DNA from: an uncultured Acetatifactor sp.
GTDB lineage: Bacteria > Bacillota > Clostridia > Lachnospirales > Lachnospiraceae
Assembly (NCBI GenBank): GCA_910586215.1
Contig: CAJUGH010000046.1
Span: forward strand, 1-24,421
Reading direction: 5' to 3'
DNA length: 24,421 bases
In this document: in pieces, positions 7,464 to 15,795 of the stretch
How positions within the stretch are numbered: position 1 is the first letter of the stretch
Layout of the letters: the number at the start of each line of letters is the position of its first letter
Made by a program: the position numbers and the translations under genes
Notes under the pieces: model-generated
Databases searched by the model: none
What the model was told of the DNA's origin: nothing
The model's input: the letters and a program-made list of their open reading frames with translations, nothing else

Positions 7464-7597
7464 GTTACTGTTCACAGGTGCCACCGCGAGGTGTTTTCAT
7501 GCGTTCTTTGCATGACAAACCTGAGACAACCTGCGCCAAAACGCCTGCATTTGGCGTTTTGTGTGCATATGTTGCTGTGAACGGAGTGAACAGTAAC
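7464..7597. repeat. Long palindromic element between stp and prkC
   Basis: A perfect 12-bp inverted repeat (GTTACTGTTCAC at 7464-7475, GTGAACAGTAAC at 7586-7597) encloses a second perfect 9-bp hairpin (CAAAACGCC at 7537-7545, GGCGTTTTG at 7553-7561) and a CATGC...GCATG hairpin near 7498-7514. GTTCACAG (7470-7477) can alternatively pair with CTGTGAAC (7575-7582), so two outer folds compete. There is no T-run. It lies in the only large gap of this part of the operon and would be transcribed with it. The layout resembles the repeats at 12634-12905 (an AACGC hairpin next to a TTGT..GTTTGT linker on the minus strand). Confidence 0.6.
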
Positions 7598-7627
7598 TAC
7601 CATTGCCCCAGGCAGCGGACATGTTCC

Positions 7628-8359
7628 TTATGCCATCGGCTCAATCAGGATGACACTGATGTTATCCCTTCCACCGTTATCATTGGCAGCACGGACCAGG
7701 TTCTCCGTCTTCTCCACGAGATCGGAGGCCTGGGCCATGATCATCCGGATCCTCTCATCCTCCAGCATATTGGTCAGTCCGTCTGTACACATGAGGACGA
7801 TATCGCCCCCGTTAAGCTGTACATTGAAGAAATCTGCCTGGATCTCCTCTTCTGCACCCACTGCCCTGGTGATGATATTCTTCTTGGGATGGTTCCTGGC
7901 ATCCTCCCTGCGGATCCCGCCCCGCAGTACCATCTCGTCTACCCAGGAATGATCCCTGGTAATCTGACGGATCTCCCTGTCATTCACCACATATAGCCTG
8001 CTGTCTCCAACATTGGCCACACTGAGTCTGTTTCCATCGCAGGAAGCTGCCACCACGGTGGTTCCCATGCCATCCATCTCCGGGGACTGTCCCGCCAGGG
8101 AGCGCACCAGGCGGTTGGCCTGTCGGATAGCCTCCCCAAGGACCTTCACGGGGTCTGACTCCGCGGATGCCGCTATATGTTCCACAATAGTCTCCACAGT
8201 GACCTTGGATGCATAGTCCCCTGCGTTGTGACCGCCCATGCCGTCTGCCACCAGGAACAGGTTCGGCAGATGCCCCACCGGCTGCTCTGAAGTATAGATA
8301 TAGTCCTGGTTCACTTTTCTCATGACACCGATGTCAGTGATGGAAAACGTCTTCAACAC
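7628..8359 (-). CDS. stp: PP2C-family Ser/Thr phosphatase Stp/PrpC
   Basis: About 243 aa from a GTG at 8359, chosen because GGAGG lies 8 nt upstream; the longer frame starts with a TTG that sits within that ribosome site. PPM/PP2C metal-binding motifs appear in order: VNQDY, then ADGMGGHNAGDYAS, GMGTTVVAA, VANVGDSRLYVV, CTDGLTNML, and NGGRDNISVIL. The Asp residues in these motifs bind the Mn/Mg pair. It removes phosphates added by PrkC and is the usual partner encoded next to it. The start overlaps the end of rlmN by about 26 bp, so translation of the two is probably coupled. The gap to prkC is 227 bp and filled by palindromes. Confidence 0.95.
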   Translation of the reverse strand: MLKTFSITDIGVMRKVNQDYIYTSEQPVGHLPNLFLVADGMGGHNAGDYASKVTVETIVEHIAASAESDPVKVLGEAIRQANRLVRSLAGQSPEMDGMGTTVVAASCDGNRLSVANVGDSRLYVVNDREIRQITRDHSWVDEMVLRGGIRREDARNHPKKNIITRAVGAEEEIQADFFNVQLNGGDIVLMCTDGLTNMLEDERIRMIMAQASDLVEKTENLVRAANDNGGRDNISVILIEPMA

Positions 8360-9488
8360 GTGTACTTCCTCCAAAATCCTGTAGATTCTCTATAGTCCTG
8401 TCTTGAACTGGCTTCCAATGGGCACCTTCAGCCATCCCGGAAGGCTGGCATTGCAGGTTCTCCATAGTTTTGCGGCGAAGCTGCCCGCAGGCCCCATCAA
8501 TATCCCTGCCCATTTCCCTTCTTATAGTACCATTTATTCCATTTTTTTCAAGCTTTAATTGAAAGGCCCTGACCCTGGAAGCCTCTGACTGCACGAAATC
8601 CCGCTCCTTGATGGGATTCACCGGGATTAGGTTCACATGACAGTGTAAGGGTTTCGCCAGGGCAGACAGAAGCTGTGCGTCCTGGTCGGAATCATTGACA
8701 CCTCCCACCAGGCTGTACTCAAAGGTAATGCGCCTGCCCGTGTGCTCAAAATAGTACCTGCAGGCTTCCATTAGTTCCCGGATGGAATACCGGTTGGCGA
8801 TGGGCATCAGTTCCTTGCGCTTTTCATCTGTGGCCCCGTGCAGGGACAGGGCCAGGGTGATCTGCAGGTTTTCCCGGGCCAGCTGCCGCATCTGTGGCAC
8901 CAGGCCGCAGGTGGATACTGTCACACTGCGCTGGCTGATATGCAGGCCGTTTTCATCGGTAAGCATCCGCAGGAAAGTAAGCAGATTCCCATAATTGTCC
9001 AAAGGTTCCCCGGTACCCATGACCACCACATTGGACACCCGCTCCCCTGTGAGCAGGCTGATGGCATAGACCTGGTCCAGCATCTCCCCAGGGGTCAGGT
9101 TCCGCACCAGGCCGTCCAGGGTGGAGGCGCAGAAGGCACACCCCATCCGGCAGCCTACCTGGGAGGAGATACAGACACTGTTCCCATGTCTGTATTTCAT
9201 CCATACGCTTTCCACCAGATTGCCATCTGCCAGCCCAAAGAGGAACTTCTTCGTGCCGTCTATGGCAGATTTCTGGACCTCCACCGTCTCCAGGGCCGTG
9301 TAGCTGTATCTCAGACCGCAGTCCTCCCGGAAAGCTTTGGGCAGATTCGTCATCTCCCCAAAGCTTCTGGCCAGTTTTCCATGCATCCATTCATACATCT
9401 GTTTTGCCCGGAAAGCCTTCTCCCCCCGGGTGGCCAGTTCCTCCTGCAGCAATGCCAGGGGCATTGACTTGATGTCCTTTTTCTCCAT
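8334..9488 (-). CDS. rlmN: Dual-specificity 23S rRNA/tRNA A2503 methyltransferase RlmN
   Basis: A radical-SAM enzyme that methylates C2 of A2503 in 23S rRNA and A37 of some tRNAs. The cluster-binding CRMGCAFC (CxxxCxxC) is clear, as is the SAM region VVMGTGEPLDNYGN and the GGVNDSDQDA segment. Start ATG 9488 (MEKKDIKSMPL) has TGAGG upstream and is preferred over an ATG six codons earlier. The usual end, MGRDIDGACGQLRR, is followed here by about 45 extra residues containing two similar hexamers, TMENLQ and TIENLQ, reading into the stp start. That extension is not part of the known family and may be a local duplication or loss of the native stop codon. The catalytic core appears complete. Confidence 0.95.
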   Translation of the reverse strand: MEKKDIKSMPLALLQEELATRGEKAFRAKQMYEWMHGKLARSFGEMTNLPKAFREDCGLRYSYTALETVEVQKSAIDGTKKFLFGLADGNLVESVWMKYRHGNSVCISSQVGCRMGCAFCASTLDGLVRNLTPGEMLDQVYAISLLTGERVSNVVVMGTGEPLDNYGNLLTFLRMLTDENGLHISQRSVTVSTCGLVPQMRQLARENLQITLALSLHGATDEKRKELMPIANRYSIRELMEACRYYFEHTGRRITFEYSLVGGVNDSDQDAQLLSALAKPLHCHVNLIPVNPIKERDFVQSEASRVRAFQLKLEKNGINGTIRREMGRDIDGACGQLRRKTMENLQCQPSGMAEGAHWKPVQDRTIENLQDFGGSTRVEDVFHH

Positions 9489-9518
9489 ATAAAATATCCT
9501 CAGCATTCTTCGGAATCG

Positions 9519-10928
9519 TCAGCCAATGGATTCCTTACGGAAACGTGCCAGGAAAAAGCCGTCCCCCTCCATATATCCCGGCAGAAGCTGGATACAGGCA
9601 TCCTGCCGTGCAGCGTCCAGGCACCCGTTCCCATGCACTGCATCCATCTGATCCAGAAGCTGTTCCTTCTCCCGCAGCACCTCCCCCGGCAGTATTCCTG
9701 AAAGTCCTGCCGGTACAAAAGGCAGTTCCCCGGTGATAAAGCGTACCATCTCCTCGTTCTCCGGCCTGTGGATGGTACAGGTGCTGTAGAGCAGGGTGCC
9801 CCCCGGCTTCACATACCGGCTGCAGGTCCTCACAATCTCCTTCTGCAGGGTCTGGAGACTGTCCATCTTCTCCCGGGTGATCCGGTATTTGATGTCCCGC
9901 TTCTTCCCGATGACCCCCAGGCCGGAGCAGGGTACATCCACCAACACCACATCCGCAACTCCCTCCATGTCCGGGTCCAGACAAGTGGCGTCATGGACTT
10001 CCACCTCTATGTTCCCTGCCCCCATGCGGCGGCAATTCTCCCGGATCAAGGCCACTTTCTCCTCCGACACGTCCCGGGACAGCACCCTGTCTGCCCGCTC
10101 TGCAGCCAGGAGACTTTTCCCGCCGGGAGCGGCACACACATCTATCACATAATCACCGGGCCGGATACCTGCCGCCTCCACTGCCAGGGCGGAACTCACA
10201 TCCTGTACGGCAAAAAGGCCTTCCCGGAAGCCTGGCAGTTCCTCCACATTTCCCCCGCCTTCCAGGGTATAGACATAGGAAAGGTAACGGCTGGGCACCA
10301 CCTTTGCCCCCCTCTCCTCCATCCTGCGGATGCATGCCTCCACCTGTTCCGGCCCCAGAGTGGTCTGAAACCGCAGGGAGACAGGATGCACTTCCAGAAG
10401 CCCTTCCAGAAGTGTTTCCGCAATCTTTGGTCCATATTCCTCCAGCCACAGGCTGACGATCCACTCCGGCATGGAATATTTCACGGCAAGATACCGGACA
10501 GGCTCCTTCCCTCTATCCGGAAGGGGCAGCATACCCTTATTCCGGGATACAGTGCGCAGTACGCCGTTTACAAAGCCACGCAGGCTGCCAAAGCCGCGCT
10601 TAGCTGCCAGTTTACAGGCTTCATTGCAGGCGGCGCTGTCCGGCACCCCGTCCATATAGATCAGCTGGTAGGTTCCCATGCGCAGCAGGCAACGTACCAA
10701 GGGCTTCATCTTCTTCACCGGCACCCTGGAAATATGATCCAGATAATAATCCAGTTCCAGTTCCCGTTCCATGGTGCCTTCCATAAGCCGCTTCATGAAC
10801 CCCCGGTCCTGCTCCGACAGGTACTGGTACTTGTCCAGCACCGCCTTCACCAGTCTGTGGGAATAGGCCTCCCCACGCTCTATGGCCAGCAGGGTATCCA
10901 GTACAATCTCTCTTGTATTCTCTGCCAC
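9519..10928 (-). CDS. rsmB: 16S rRNA m5C967 methyltransferase RsmB
   Basis: A 469-aa protein of normal length with an N-terminal NusB-like RNA-binding domain (about 1-140) and a C-terminal Rossmann methyltransferase. Visible motifs are the SAM loop VCAAPGGKSLLAAE, the DVPCSGLGVIGKKRDIKYR box and the STCTIHRPENEE box, whose two Cys residues act in m5C catalysis and release. The start is a GTG at 10928 with GGAGAG upstream, 3 bp after the stop of the preceding metallopeptidase gene, so the two are translationally linked. It is in the standard fmt-rsmB-rlmN-stp-prkC order. Confidence 0.95.
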   Translation of the reverse strand: MAENTREIVLDTLLAIERGEAYSHRLVKAVLDKYQYLSEQDRGFMKRLMEGTMERELELDYYLDHISRVPVKKMKPLVRCLLRMGTYQLIYMDGVPDSAACNEACKLAAKRGFGSLRGFVNGVLRTVSRNKGMLPLPDRGKEPVRYLAVKYSMPEWIVSLWLEEYGPKIAETLLEGLLEVHPVSLRFQTTLGPEQVEACIRRMEERGAKVVPSRYLSYVYTLEGGGNVEELPGFREGLFAVQDVSSALAVEAAGIRPGDYVIDVCAAPGGKSLLAAERADRVLSRDVSEEKVALIRENCRRMGAGNIEVEVHDATCLDPDMEGVADVVLVDVPCSGLGVIGKKRDIKYRITREKMDSLQTLQKEIVRTCSRYVKPGGTLLYSTCTIHRPENEEMVRFITGELPFVPAGLSGILPGEVLREKEQLLDQMDAVHGNGCLDAARQDACIQLLPGYMEGDGFFLARFRKESIG

Positions 10929-10931
10929 TGC

Positions 10932-11636
10932 CTAATCTCTCCTTCTGTTGTTGCCAAATAAGAGCACCAGCCTCAGCAGCTGCAGGGCTGCCGCCGCCGC
11001 TGCCGCCACATAAGTCATGGCTGCCGCAGTGAGCACTTTTCTGCAGCCACCCTTCTCCTGGGCAGTGAGCAGGCCGTATTGTTCCACTTTTTCCACTGCC
11101 CTGCGGGAAGCATTGAACTCCACTGGCAGTGTCACAAGCTGGAACAGCACTGTCAAGGCAAACACCCAGATCCCGATCTGGATCAGTACCTGGTTCCAGC
11201 TTAGGATAACCCCCAGAAAGATAAGGGGCATGCTCAAGGTACTGCCTATATTCACCACGGGCACCAGGGCCGAGCGAATATTTAAGGGCGCATAGCCCTT
11301 TGCATGCTGGATGGCATGACCACATTCATGGGCCGCCACCCCCACAGCCGTAACGGAGGCATTGTTATAGTTGGAATAAGAGAGACGGACGGTATTTGTT
11401 CTGGGATCATAATGGTCCCCCTTCTCGTCCCGCAGGCATTCTATCTGTACGTTGTAGAGTCCCTCGTTGTTCAAGATTCTCCTGGCCGCCTCCCCGCCAG
11501 TGATACCACTCCTATTCGGCACATTGCTGTATTTTCTCATGGAACTGTTCACCATGGCACTGGCCCCCAGGCTTAAGAGCAGGCCCACCAACACCAAGAT
11601 ATAGGTAGGATCCCAATAGTAATAAAACATCGGCAT
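10932..11636 (-). CDS. Membrane zinc metallopeptidase, YugP/Zn_peptidase_2 family
   Basis: A 234-aa integral membrane protein. An N-terminal helix (DPTYILVLVGLLLSLGASAM) is followed by a soluble segment, the zinc-binding HECGH within VGVAAHECGHAIQHAKGY, two central hydrophobic helices (about 130-185) and an Ala-rich C-terminal helix. The layout and RRAVEKVEQYGLL segment match the PF04298 type (YugP of Bacillus). The substrate is unknown; members are often placed between fmt and rsmB in clostridia. Start ATG 11636 has GGAG 9 nt upstream. It probably acts in membrane protein quality control, but this is inference. Confidence 0.92.
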   Translation of the reverse strand: MPMFYYYWDPTYILVLVGLLLSLGASAMVNSSMRKYSNVPNRSGITGGEAARRILNNEGLYNVQIECLRDEKGDHYDPRTNTVRLSYSNYNNASVTAVGVAAHECGHAIQHAKGYAPLNIRSALVPVVNIGSTLSMPLIFLGVILSWNQVLIQIGIWVFALTVLFQLVTLPVEFNASRRAVEKVEQYGLLTAQEKGGCRKVLTAAAMTYVAAAAAAALQLLRLVLLFGNNRRRD

Positions 11637-11667
11637 AAGTCATGTCTCCTTTCTGTCCATGGAATCG

Positions 11668-12609
11668 TCACACACCCAGCACTTCCCCCGGCAGCATCTT
11701 CACTCCCAGAAGGAAATCATGGGTGCCCATGCGTTTCTTTCCCTCCAGCTGCATCTCCTGAATCCGCAGCGCCCCTTTCCCGGCAGCCACTGTCACGGAT
11801 TCCCTGTCTGTCAAAAGGATCTGGCCGGGGACGCCCCCTGCCGTCCCTTCCGGCACGGGCACCGGCTGGGCCATCCAGAGCTTCAGCTGCCTGCCCTGAT
11901 AAGTGGTGTAGGCACTGGGCCAGGGATTCAACCCCCTGATCAACCTGTCAATCACCACTGCATCCTGGCCAAAATCAATCTTCCCCAGGGATTTATCGAT
12001 CATGGCTGCGTAGCAGCTCTCCTCTTCCCTCTGTTTCTCAGGAACCAGTTTCCCCAGTTCCAGCAGGGACAGCGCCTCCACAATGGCCTCTCCCCCCAGG
12101 ACCATCAGCCTGTCATGGAGGGTCTCATAGGTATCCTGGCCCTGGATAGGGATCTCCTTCTTATATAGCATATCTCCTGTATCTATCCCTGCATCCATCT
12201 GCATGATAGTGATGCCTGTCTTCTCCTCTCCCTGAAGAATCGCCTGCTGGATCGGGGCAGCCCCCCTGTACTTGGGCAGAAGGGAGGCGTGGATATTGAT
12301 ACATCCTAAGGGAGGTATATCCAGAATCTCCTGGGACAGGATCTGTCCGAAAGCCGCCACCACATAGGCATCTGCCCGGACGGCCCGCAGGGCCTCTACC
12401 GCCTCCGGCTTCCTGACACGCACCGGCTGCAGCAGAGGCAGGTCATGTTCCAATGCACATCGTTTCACAGGGGAAGGCACCAGGGCATTGCTTCTGCCCT
12501 TTGGCTTGTCCGGCTGTGTCACCACCATCTTAATCTCATGTCCTGCGGCAAGCAACGCCCGCAAGGCCCCCGCCGCGAAATCCGGCGTTCCCATAAATAC
12601 CAGTTTCAT
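11668..12609 (-). CDS. fmt: Methionyl-tRNA formyltransferase
   Basis: A 313-aa enzyme of normal length that formylates initiator Met-tRNA using 10-formyl-THF. The N-terminal Rossmann domain begins MKLVFMGTPDFAAGALRALL; the catalytic region shows GCINIHASLLPKYRGAAPIQ (Asn-Ile-His) and MDAGIDTGDM with the catalytic Asp. The C-terminal OB-like tRNA-binding domain follows (WPSAYTTYQGRQLKLW). The start has GGAG 7 nt upstream. It is separated from the upstream def gene by a 287-bp gap full of structured repeats, unlike the usual tight def-fmt spacing. Confidence 0.97.
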   Translation of the reverse strand: MKLVFMGTPDFAAGALRALLAAGHEIKMVVTQPDKPKGRSNALVPSPVKRCALEHDLPLLQPVRVRKPEAVEALRAVRADAYVVAAFGQILSQEILDIPPLGCINIHASLLPKYRGAAPIQQAILQGEEKTGITIMQMDAGIDTGDMLYKKEIPIQGQDTYETLHDRLMVLGGEAIVEALSLLELGKLVPEKQREEESCYAAMIDKSLGKIDFGQDAVVIDRLIRGLNPWPSAYTTYQGRQLKLWMAQPVPVPEGTAGGVPGQILLTDRESVTVAAGKGALRIQEMQLEGKKRMGTHDFLLGVKMLPGEVLGV

Positions 12610-12633
12610 GTTTATACTCCGTCTTCCTTTCGT

Positions 12634-12755
12634 TCACTCTTCCCGACATGCCAGCAAAGCTGGCACAAACAATACGTGAGAAAACGCTGTCCTTGCGTTT
12701 TTCAGTGTGAGAAGAATTTCTTAGACGATGTCCTTTGGCGTCTTAGAAATTCTTC
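12634..12755. repeat. Structured tandem repeat, unit A (def-fmt gap)
   Basis: A 122-bp unit beginning with the 19-bp motif TCACTCTTCCCGACATGCC. It contains three nested hairpins. H1 is TGCCAGC/GCTGGCA (12649-12665). H2 is AAAACGC/GCGTTTT (12681-12701). H3 is a 23-bp arm pair at 12705-12727 and 12739-12761 with a single T-T mismatch inside a conserved CTTAG. Each hairpin is matched in unit B by a different sequence with the same pairing. The unit lies within the operon transcript between def and fmt. Confidence 0.85.
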
Positions 12756-12905
12756 TCACACTTCCAGACATGTCGGCACAGCCGACACAAACAATGGATG
12801 AAGAACGCTGCTCTTGCGTTCTTCGGTGTGAGAGAGGCGCTCTCTTGCGCCGTAGAAGTTCTTAGCGTACGTATTTTGGACGCTTAGAACTTCTTCTCAC
12901 ACTTC
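12756..12905. repeat. Structured tandem repeat, unit B (def-fmt gap)
   Basis: The second copy begins with TCACACTTCCAGACATGTC (12756-12774). H1 is TGTCGGC/GCCGACA (12771-12787). H2 is GAAGAACGC/GCGTTCTTC (12800-12808 and 12816-12824), 9 bp. H3 is GAAGTTCTTAGCGT/ACGCTTAGAACTTC (12855-12868 and 12880-12893), closed by GTGTGAGA/TCTCACAC (12826-12833 and 12894-12901). An extra hairpin GGCGC/GCGCC (12836-12851) is inserted compared with unit A. Base changes relative to A occur in pairs that keep the stems. The last bases overlap the def stop codon. Confidence 0.85.
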
Positions 12906-13370
12906 TTCCTCCGTCACATCCTGGAGCGGCCCTTCCACCTTCTCCACATACATATGTCCTTCCAGATGATCCAACTCATGGCAGATGGCCCTGGCCAGCA
13001 GTTCCGTGCCCTCCAGTTCAAATTCCCGCATGTTCACATCCAGGGCCACCGCTTTCACGTAGTTGGGACGTGTCACCTGGCCGGACTTGCCGGGCAGGCT
13101 CAGGCACCCTTCCTGTCCTGTCTGCTCCCCGCTGCTCTCCACGATCCTGGGATTGATTAGGATATGGGGATCCTCCCCGGTCACGTCAATGACCACGATC
13201 CGTTTTAGGACGCCCACCTGGGGTGCTGCCAGGCCTACACCCCCTGCCTCATACATTGTCTCCAGCATGTCCTCAATCAATTCCTTGTTGCGGGGTGTCA
13301 TCTCCGTGACCATCTTGCACTTTTTCGTGAGCACCTCGTCCCCCAGTTCCCTTATGTTCCTAATTGCCAT
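12897..13370 (-). CDS. def: Peptide deformylase
   Basis: A 157-aa metal-dependent enzyme that removes the N-formyl group from new proteins. All three family motifs are present: GVGLAAPQVG (44-53), EGCLS with the metal-binding Cys89 (87-91) and HELDH (131-135) with two metal-binding His and the catalytic Glu. ATG 13370 is preceded at about 12 nt by a GAAGGA-like site. It works with fmt, its downstream neighbour. The last codons (GTG TGA) coincide with the end motif of the repeat array, so the 3' end of the gene may have been shaped by the repeat. Confidence 0.97.
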   Translation of the reverse strand: MAIRNIRELGDEVLTKKCKMVTEMTPRNKELIEDMLETMYEAGGVGLAAPQVGVLKRIVVIDVTGEDPHILINPRIVESSGEQTGQEGCLSLPGKSGQVTRPNYVKAVALDVNMREFELEGTELLARAICHELDHLEGHMYVEKVEGPLQDVTEEEV

Positions 13371-13502
13371 TTTCTACATATCCTTCCTTTCCTTACGTCC
13401 TTTTTCTGAAACGAAATCAGCTTCCCGAACCACAACTGACCGGCAAACACTGCATCTGCGCAAAGATAGCCGCTCCTTTTTCCGCTCACAACAACTATGC
13501 AT

Positions 13503-13527
13503 ACCTTGTCAATCTTCCTCACAAGGT
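13503..13527. repeat. Small hairpin across priA stop codon
   Basis: ACCTTGT and ACAAGGT form a perfect 7-bp stem with an 11-nt loop at the 3' end of priA. No T-run follows. It may be a weak structural element in the priA-def mRNA; functional meaning is unknown. Confidence 0.35.
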
Positions 13528-15756
13528 GTTCATCGGGTCAAAGTCAAACTGCACCGACTCCCCTGACAACTGCCAGGATGGTATCTTCTCTTCCAGAAAA
13601 TCCTTGATCCCAATTAGTGTATCATATTCCTTGCTTTTTACATAGAATACAAATCGAAAAATATCATTCACCCTGCCGATGGATCCAGGGGCAGGTCCCA
13701 GGATCTGTATACTTAAAGTGTCTGTGGCAGCATCCCCTGCCAGCTTTGCCAGGTGGGACGCCAGGCCCGCCCCCCGCGTCTCATCCCTGGCAAATACCTG
13801 CACGGCCATCATATGGGATGCAGGCGGATACCCCATCAGTTCCCGAAACAGGATCTCTTCACCGTAGAACCCGGGGTAATCCTGGGCCGCGGCATAGGTC
13901 ACTGCATAGTGTTCCGGCTGGTAGGTCTGTATCACTGCCTCCCCTGCCAGTTCCCCCCGCCCTGCCCGGCCCACGGCCTGGGTCAGAAGCTGGAAGGTCC
14001 TCTCGCTGGCCCGGTAGTCCCCTACCCCCAGGGACAGGTCAGCTGCCAGCACTCCCACCAGGGTCACCCCCGGGAAATCATGTCCCTTCACGATCATCTG
14101 GGTACCGATCAGCACATCTGCCTCCCGGTTCCCGAAGGTCGCCAGGATCTGCTCATAGCTTCCCTTTGTGCGGGTGGTATCCCCGTCCATGCGCAGGGTG
14201 CGCACGCCTGGATACATCTCTTTCAATTTCTCCTCAATCTGCTGGGTGCCCGCCTTAAAACCGCTGATATATGGGGAACCGCACTCCGGGCAATGGGGCG
14301 GCTTGGGCTGGCTGTAACCGCAGTAATGGCATAAAAGCCTCCCGCCCCTGTGTTCGGAAAGGGACACATCACAGTGGGGACATTTCATTACATGTCCACA
14401 GGCCCTGCAGGACACAAAGCCTGCATACCCCCGCCTGTTCAGGAACAGGATGGCCTGTTCCCCCCGTTCCAGCCGCTCTGCCAGAAGCCCCTGAAACCTT
14501 CTGCTGAAAATGGAGCGGTTCCCCTCCTGCAGCTCCTTCCTCAGATCCTCAATATATACCTTTGGCAGACTTCCTCCTGTCAAGCGTTCTCCCAGGGTAT
14601 AGAGTCTGTATTCCCCCTTCCTGGCCCTGTAATAGGCTTCCAGGGAAGGGGTGGCCGAACCCAGTACCACACTGGCACCATGGAGCCTGGCCACCTCCCT
14701 GGCCACCTCCCTGGCATGGTATTTGGGGGAAGACTCGCTCTTATAACTGCCCTCATGTTCCTCGTCTATCACGATCAGGCCGATATCTGGAAAAGGGGTG
14801 AACAATGCAGACCGGGGACCTATGATCACATCGATCTCCCCCTTCCTGGCCCGTTCACACTGGTCATATTTCTCCCCCGCAGAAAGAGTGGAGTTCAGTA
14901 CACTGACCCGGTCCCCAAAACACCGGTAGAATCGCAGCAGGGTCTGGTAGGTCAAGGCGATCTCCGGGATCAGCACCACCGCCTGCCTGCCCCTTTCCAC
15001 AATTCCCTGTACCAGGCGGATATACACTTCCGTCTTACCGCTTCCGGTGATGCCGTGGAGCAGGTAGGTGCCCACCTGTCCCTGGTCATAATCGGCCAGT
15101 ACTTCCTCCACCACCTGCCCCTGGGCCTGACTCAATGTCTTCTCTTTCTCCCTTGAGGCCTCCACCTTCACTGGATTGCGGAAGGAGAGACTGCTCTCCA
15201 CCCGCAGCACCCCGGCACGTTCCAGGCTGTTTACCGTCTGGGCCGAGACCCCCAGCTTCCCTGTGACCCACTCATAGGGAATGGTCTCCTGGTCTGCCAT
15301 CTCTTCCAGCAGCCGGCCCTTGGCGGCCTGTTTCTTCCGTCTGCTCTCCCCTAAGAGGGACAGGATCTCTTCCCTGCCCATAAGCCGCCTTATGGTCCTG
15401 CGCTCCAGCTTCTTCACCGTCTGCCTGGCTGGAAGTACTGTCTTCAAGGCCTGTATCATGGTGGATCCATAATTCTTCCGGATCCAGGCTGCCAGGGCGA
15501 TCTGCCGCTCTTCCACCACAGATTCCCCCCGGACGGTACCTGCAATCTCCTTCATCCTGGCCGGATCGAATTTGCATACATCCCCCAGGCCAACGATATA
15601 TCCCTTGCGCAGCCTGTTGCCAGCCCCGAAGGGAACTGCCACACACATCCCTGTCTCCAGCTTCCCTGCCAGGGTCTCAGGCACCCGGTACTGGAAAGGC
15701 CGGTCCAGCTTCTCATGGGAAATATCTATTATAATGTCCGCATACAGTTCCCTCAC
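13519..15756 (-). CDS. priA: Primosomal protein N' (replication restart helicase PriA)
   Basis: A 745-aa superfamily-2 helicase that reloads the replisome at stalled forks. An N-terminal DNA-binding domain (MRELYADIIIDISHEKLDRP, PFQYRVP) is followed by Walker A GITGSGKT (235-242), Walker B DEEH (331-334), then the zinc-binding Cys array CRACG...CPHC...CHYCG...CPECG (about 445-485) inserted between the helicase lobes, and C-terminal helicase motifs (VGRAGRGE). It starts with GTG at 15756 with GGAGGAACAG directly upstream. It lies about 40 bp after murE in the same direction. Confidence 0.97.
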   Translation of the reverse strand: MRELYADIIIDISHEKLDRPFQYRVPETLAGKLETGMCVAVPFGAGNRLRKGYIVGLGDVCKFDPARMKEIAGTVRGESVVEERQIALAAWIRKNYGSTMIQALKTVLPARQTVKKLERRTIRRLMGREEILSLLGESRRKKQAAKGRLLEEMADQETIPYEWVTGKLGVSAQTVNSLERAGVLRVESSLSFRNPVKVEASREKEKTLSQAQGQVVEEVLADYDQGQVGTYLLHGITGSGKTEVYIRLVQGIVERGRQAVVLIPEIALTYQTLLRFYRCFGDRVSVLNSTLSAGEKYDQCERARKGEIDVIIGPRSALFTPFPDIGLIVIDEEHEGSYKSESSPKYHAREVAREVARLHGASVVLGSATPSLEAYYRARKGEYRLYTLGERLTGGSLPKVYIEDLRKELQEGNRSIFSRRFQGLLAERLERGEQAILFLNRRGYAGFVSCRACGHVMKCPHCDVSLSEHRGGRLLCHYCGYSQPKPPHCPECGSPYISGFKAGTQQIEEKLKEMYPGVRTLRMDGDTTRTKGSYEQILATFGNREADVLIGTQMIVKGHDFPGVTLVGVLAADLSLGVGDYRASERTFQLLTQAVGRAGRGELAGEAVIQTYQPEHYAVTYAAAQDYPGFYGEEILFRELMGYPPASHMMAVQVFARDETRGAGLASHLAKLAGDAATDTLSIQILGPAPGSIGRVNDIFRFVFYVKSKEYDTLIGIKDFLEEKIPSWQLSGESVQFDFDPMNTL

Positions 15757-15795
15757 CTGTTCCTCCTGGCTCCTTCTCCTATCTGTTTCCTGCCT

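Noticed and set aside
7401..7484. 28-codon N-terminal extension of PrkC
   Set aside because: It would read through a hairpin, and the kinase family normally begins close to the DRYEILEKIG segment; the ATG at 7400 has a ribosome site.
9768..10961. Long plus-strand frame (397 aa) opposite rsmB
   Set aside because: Shadow of rsmB, whose motifs and start signal are unambiguous.
12634..12905. Reading the def-fmt repeats as plain terminators
   Set aside because: The hairpins are not followed by T-runs, and the operon order (def then fmt) implies read-through; the tandem unit structure is not explained by termination.
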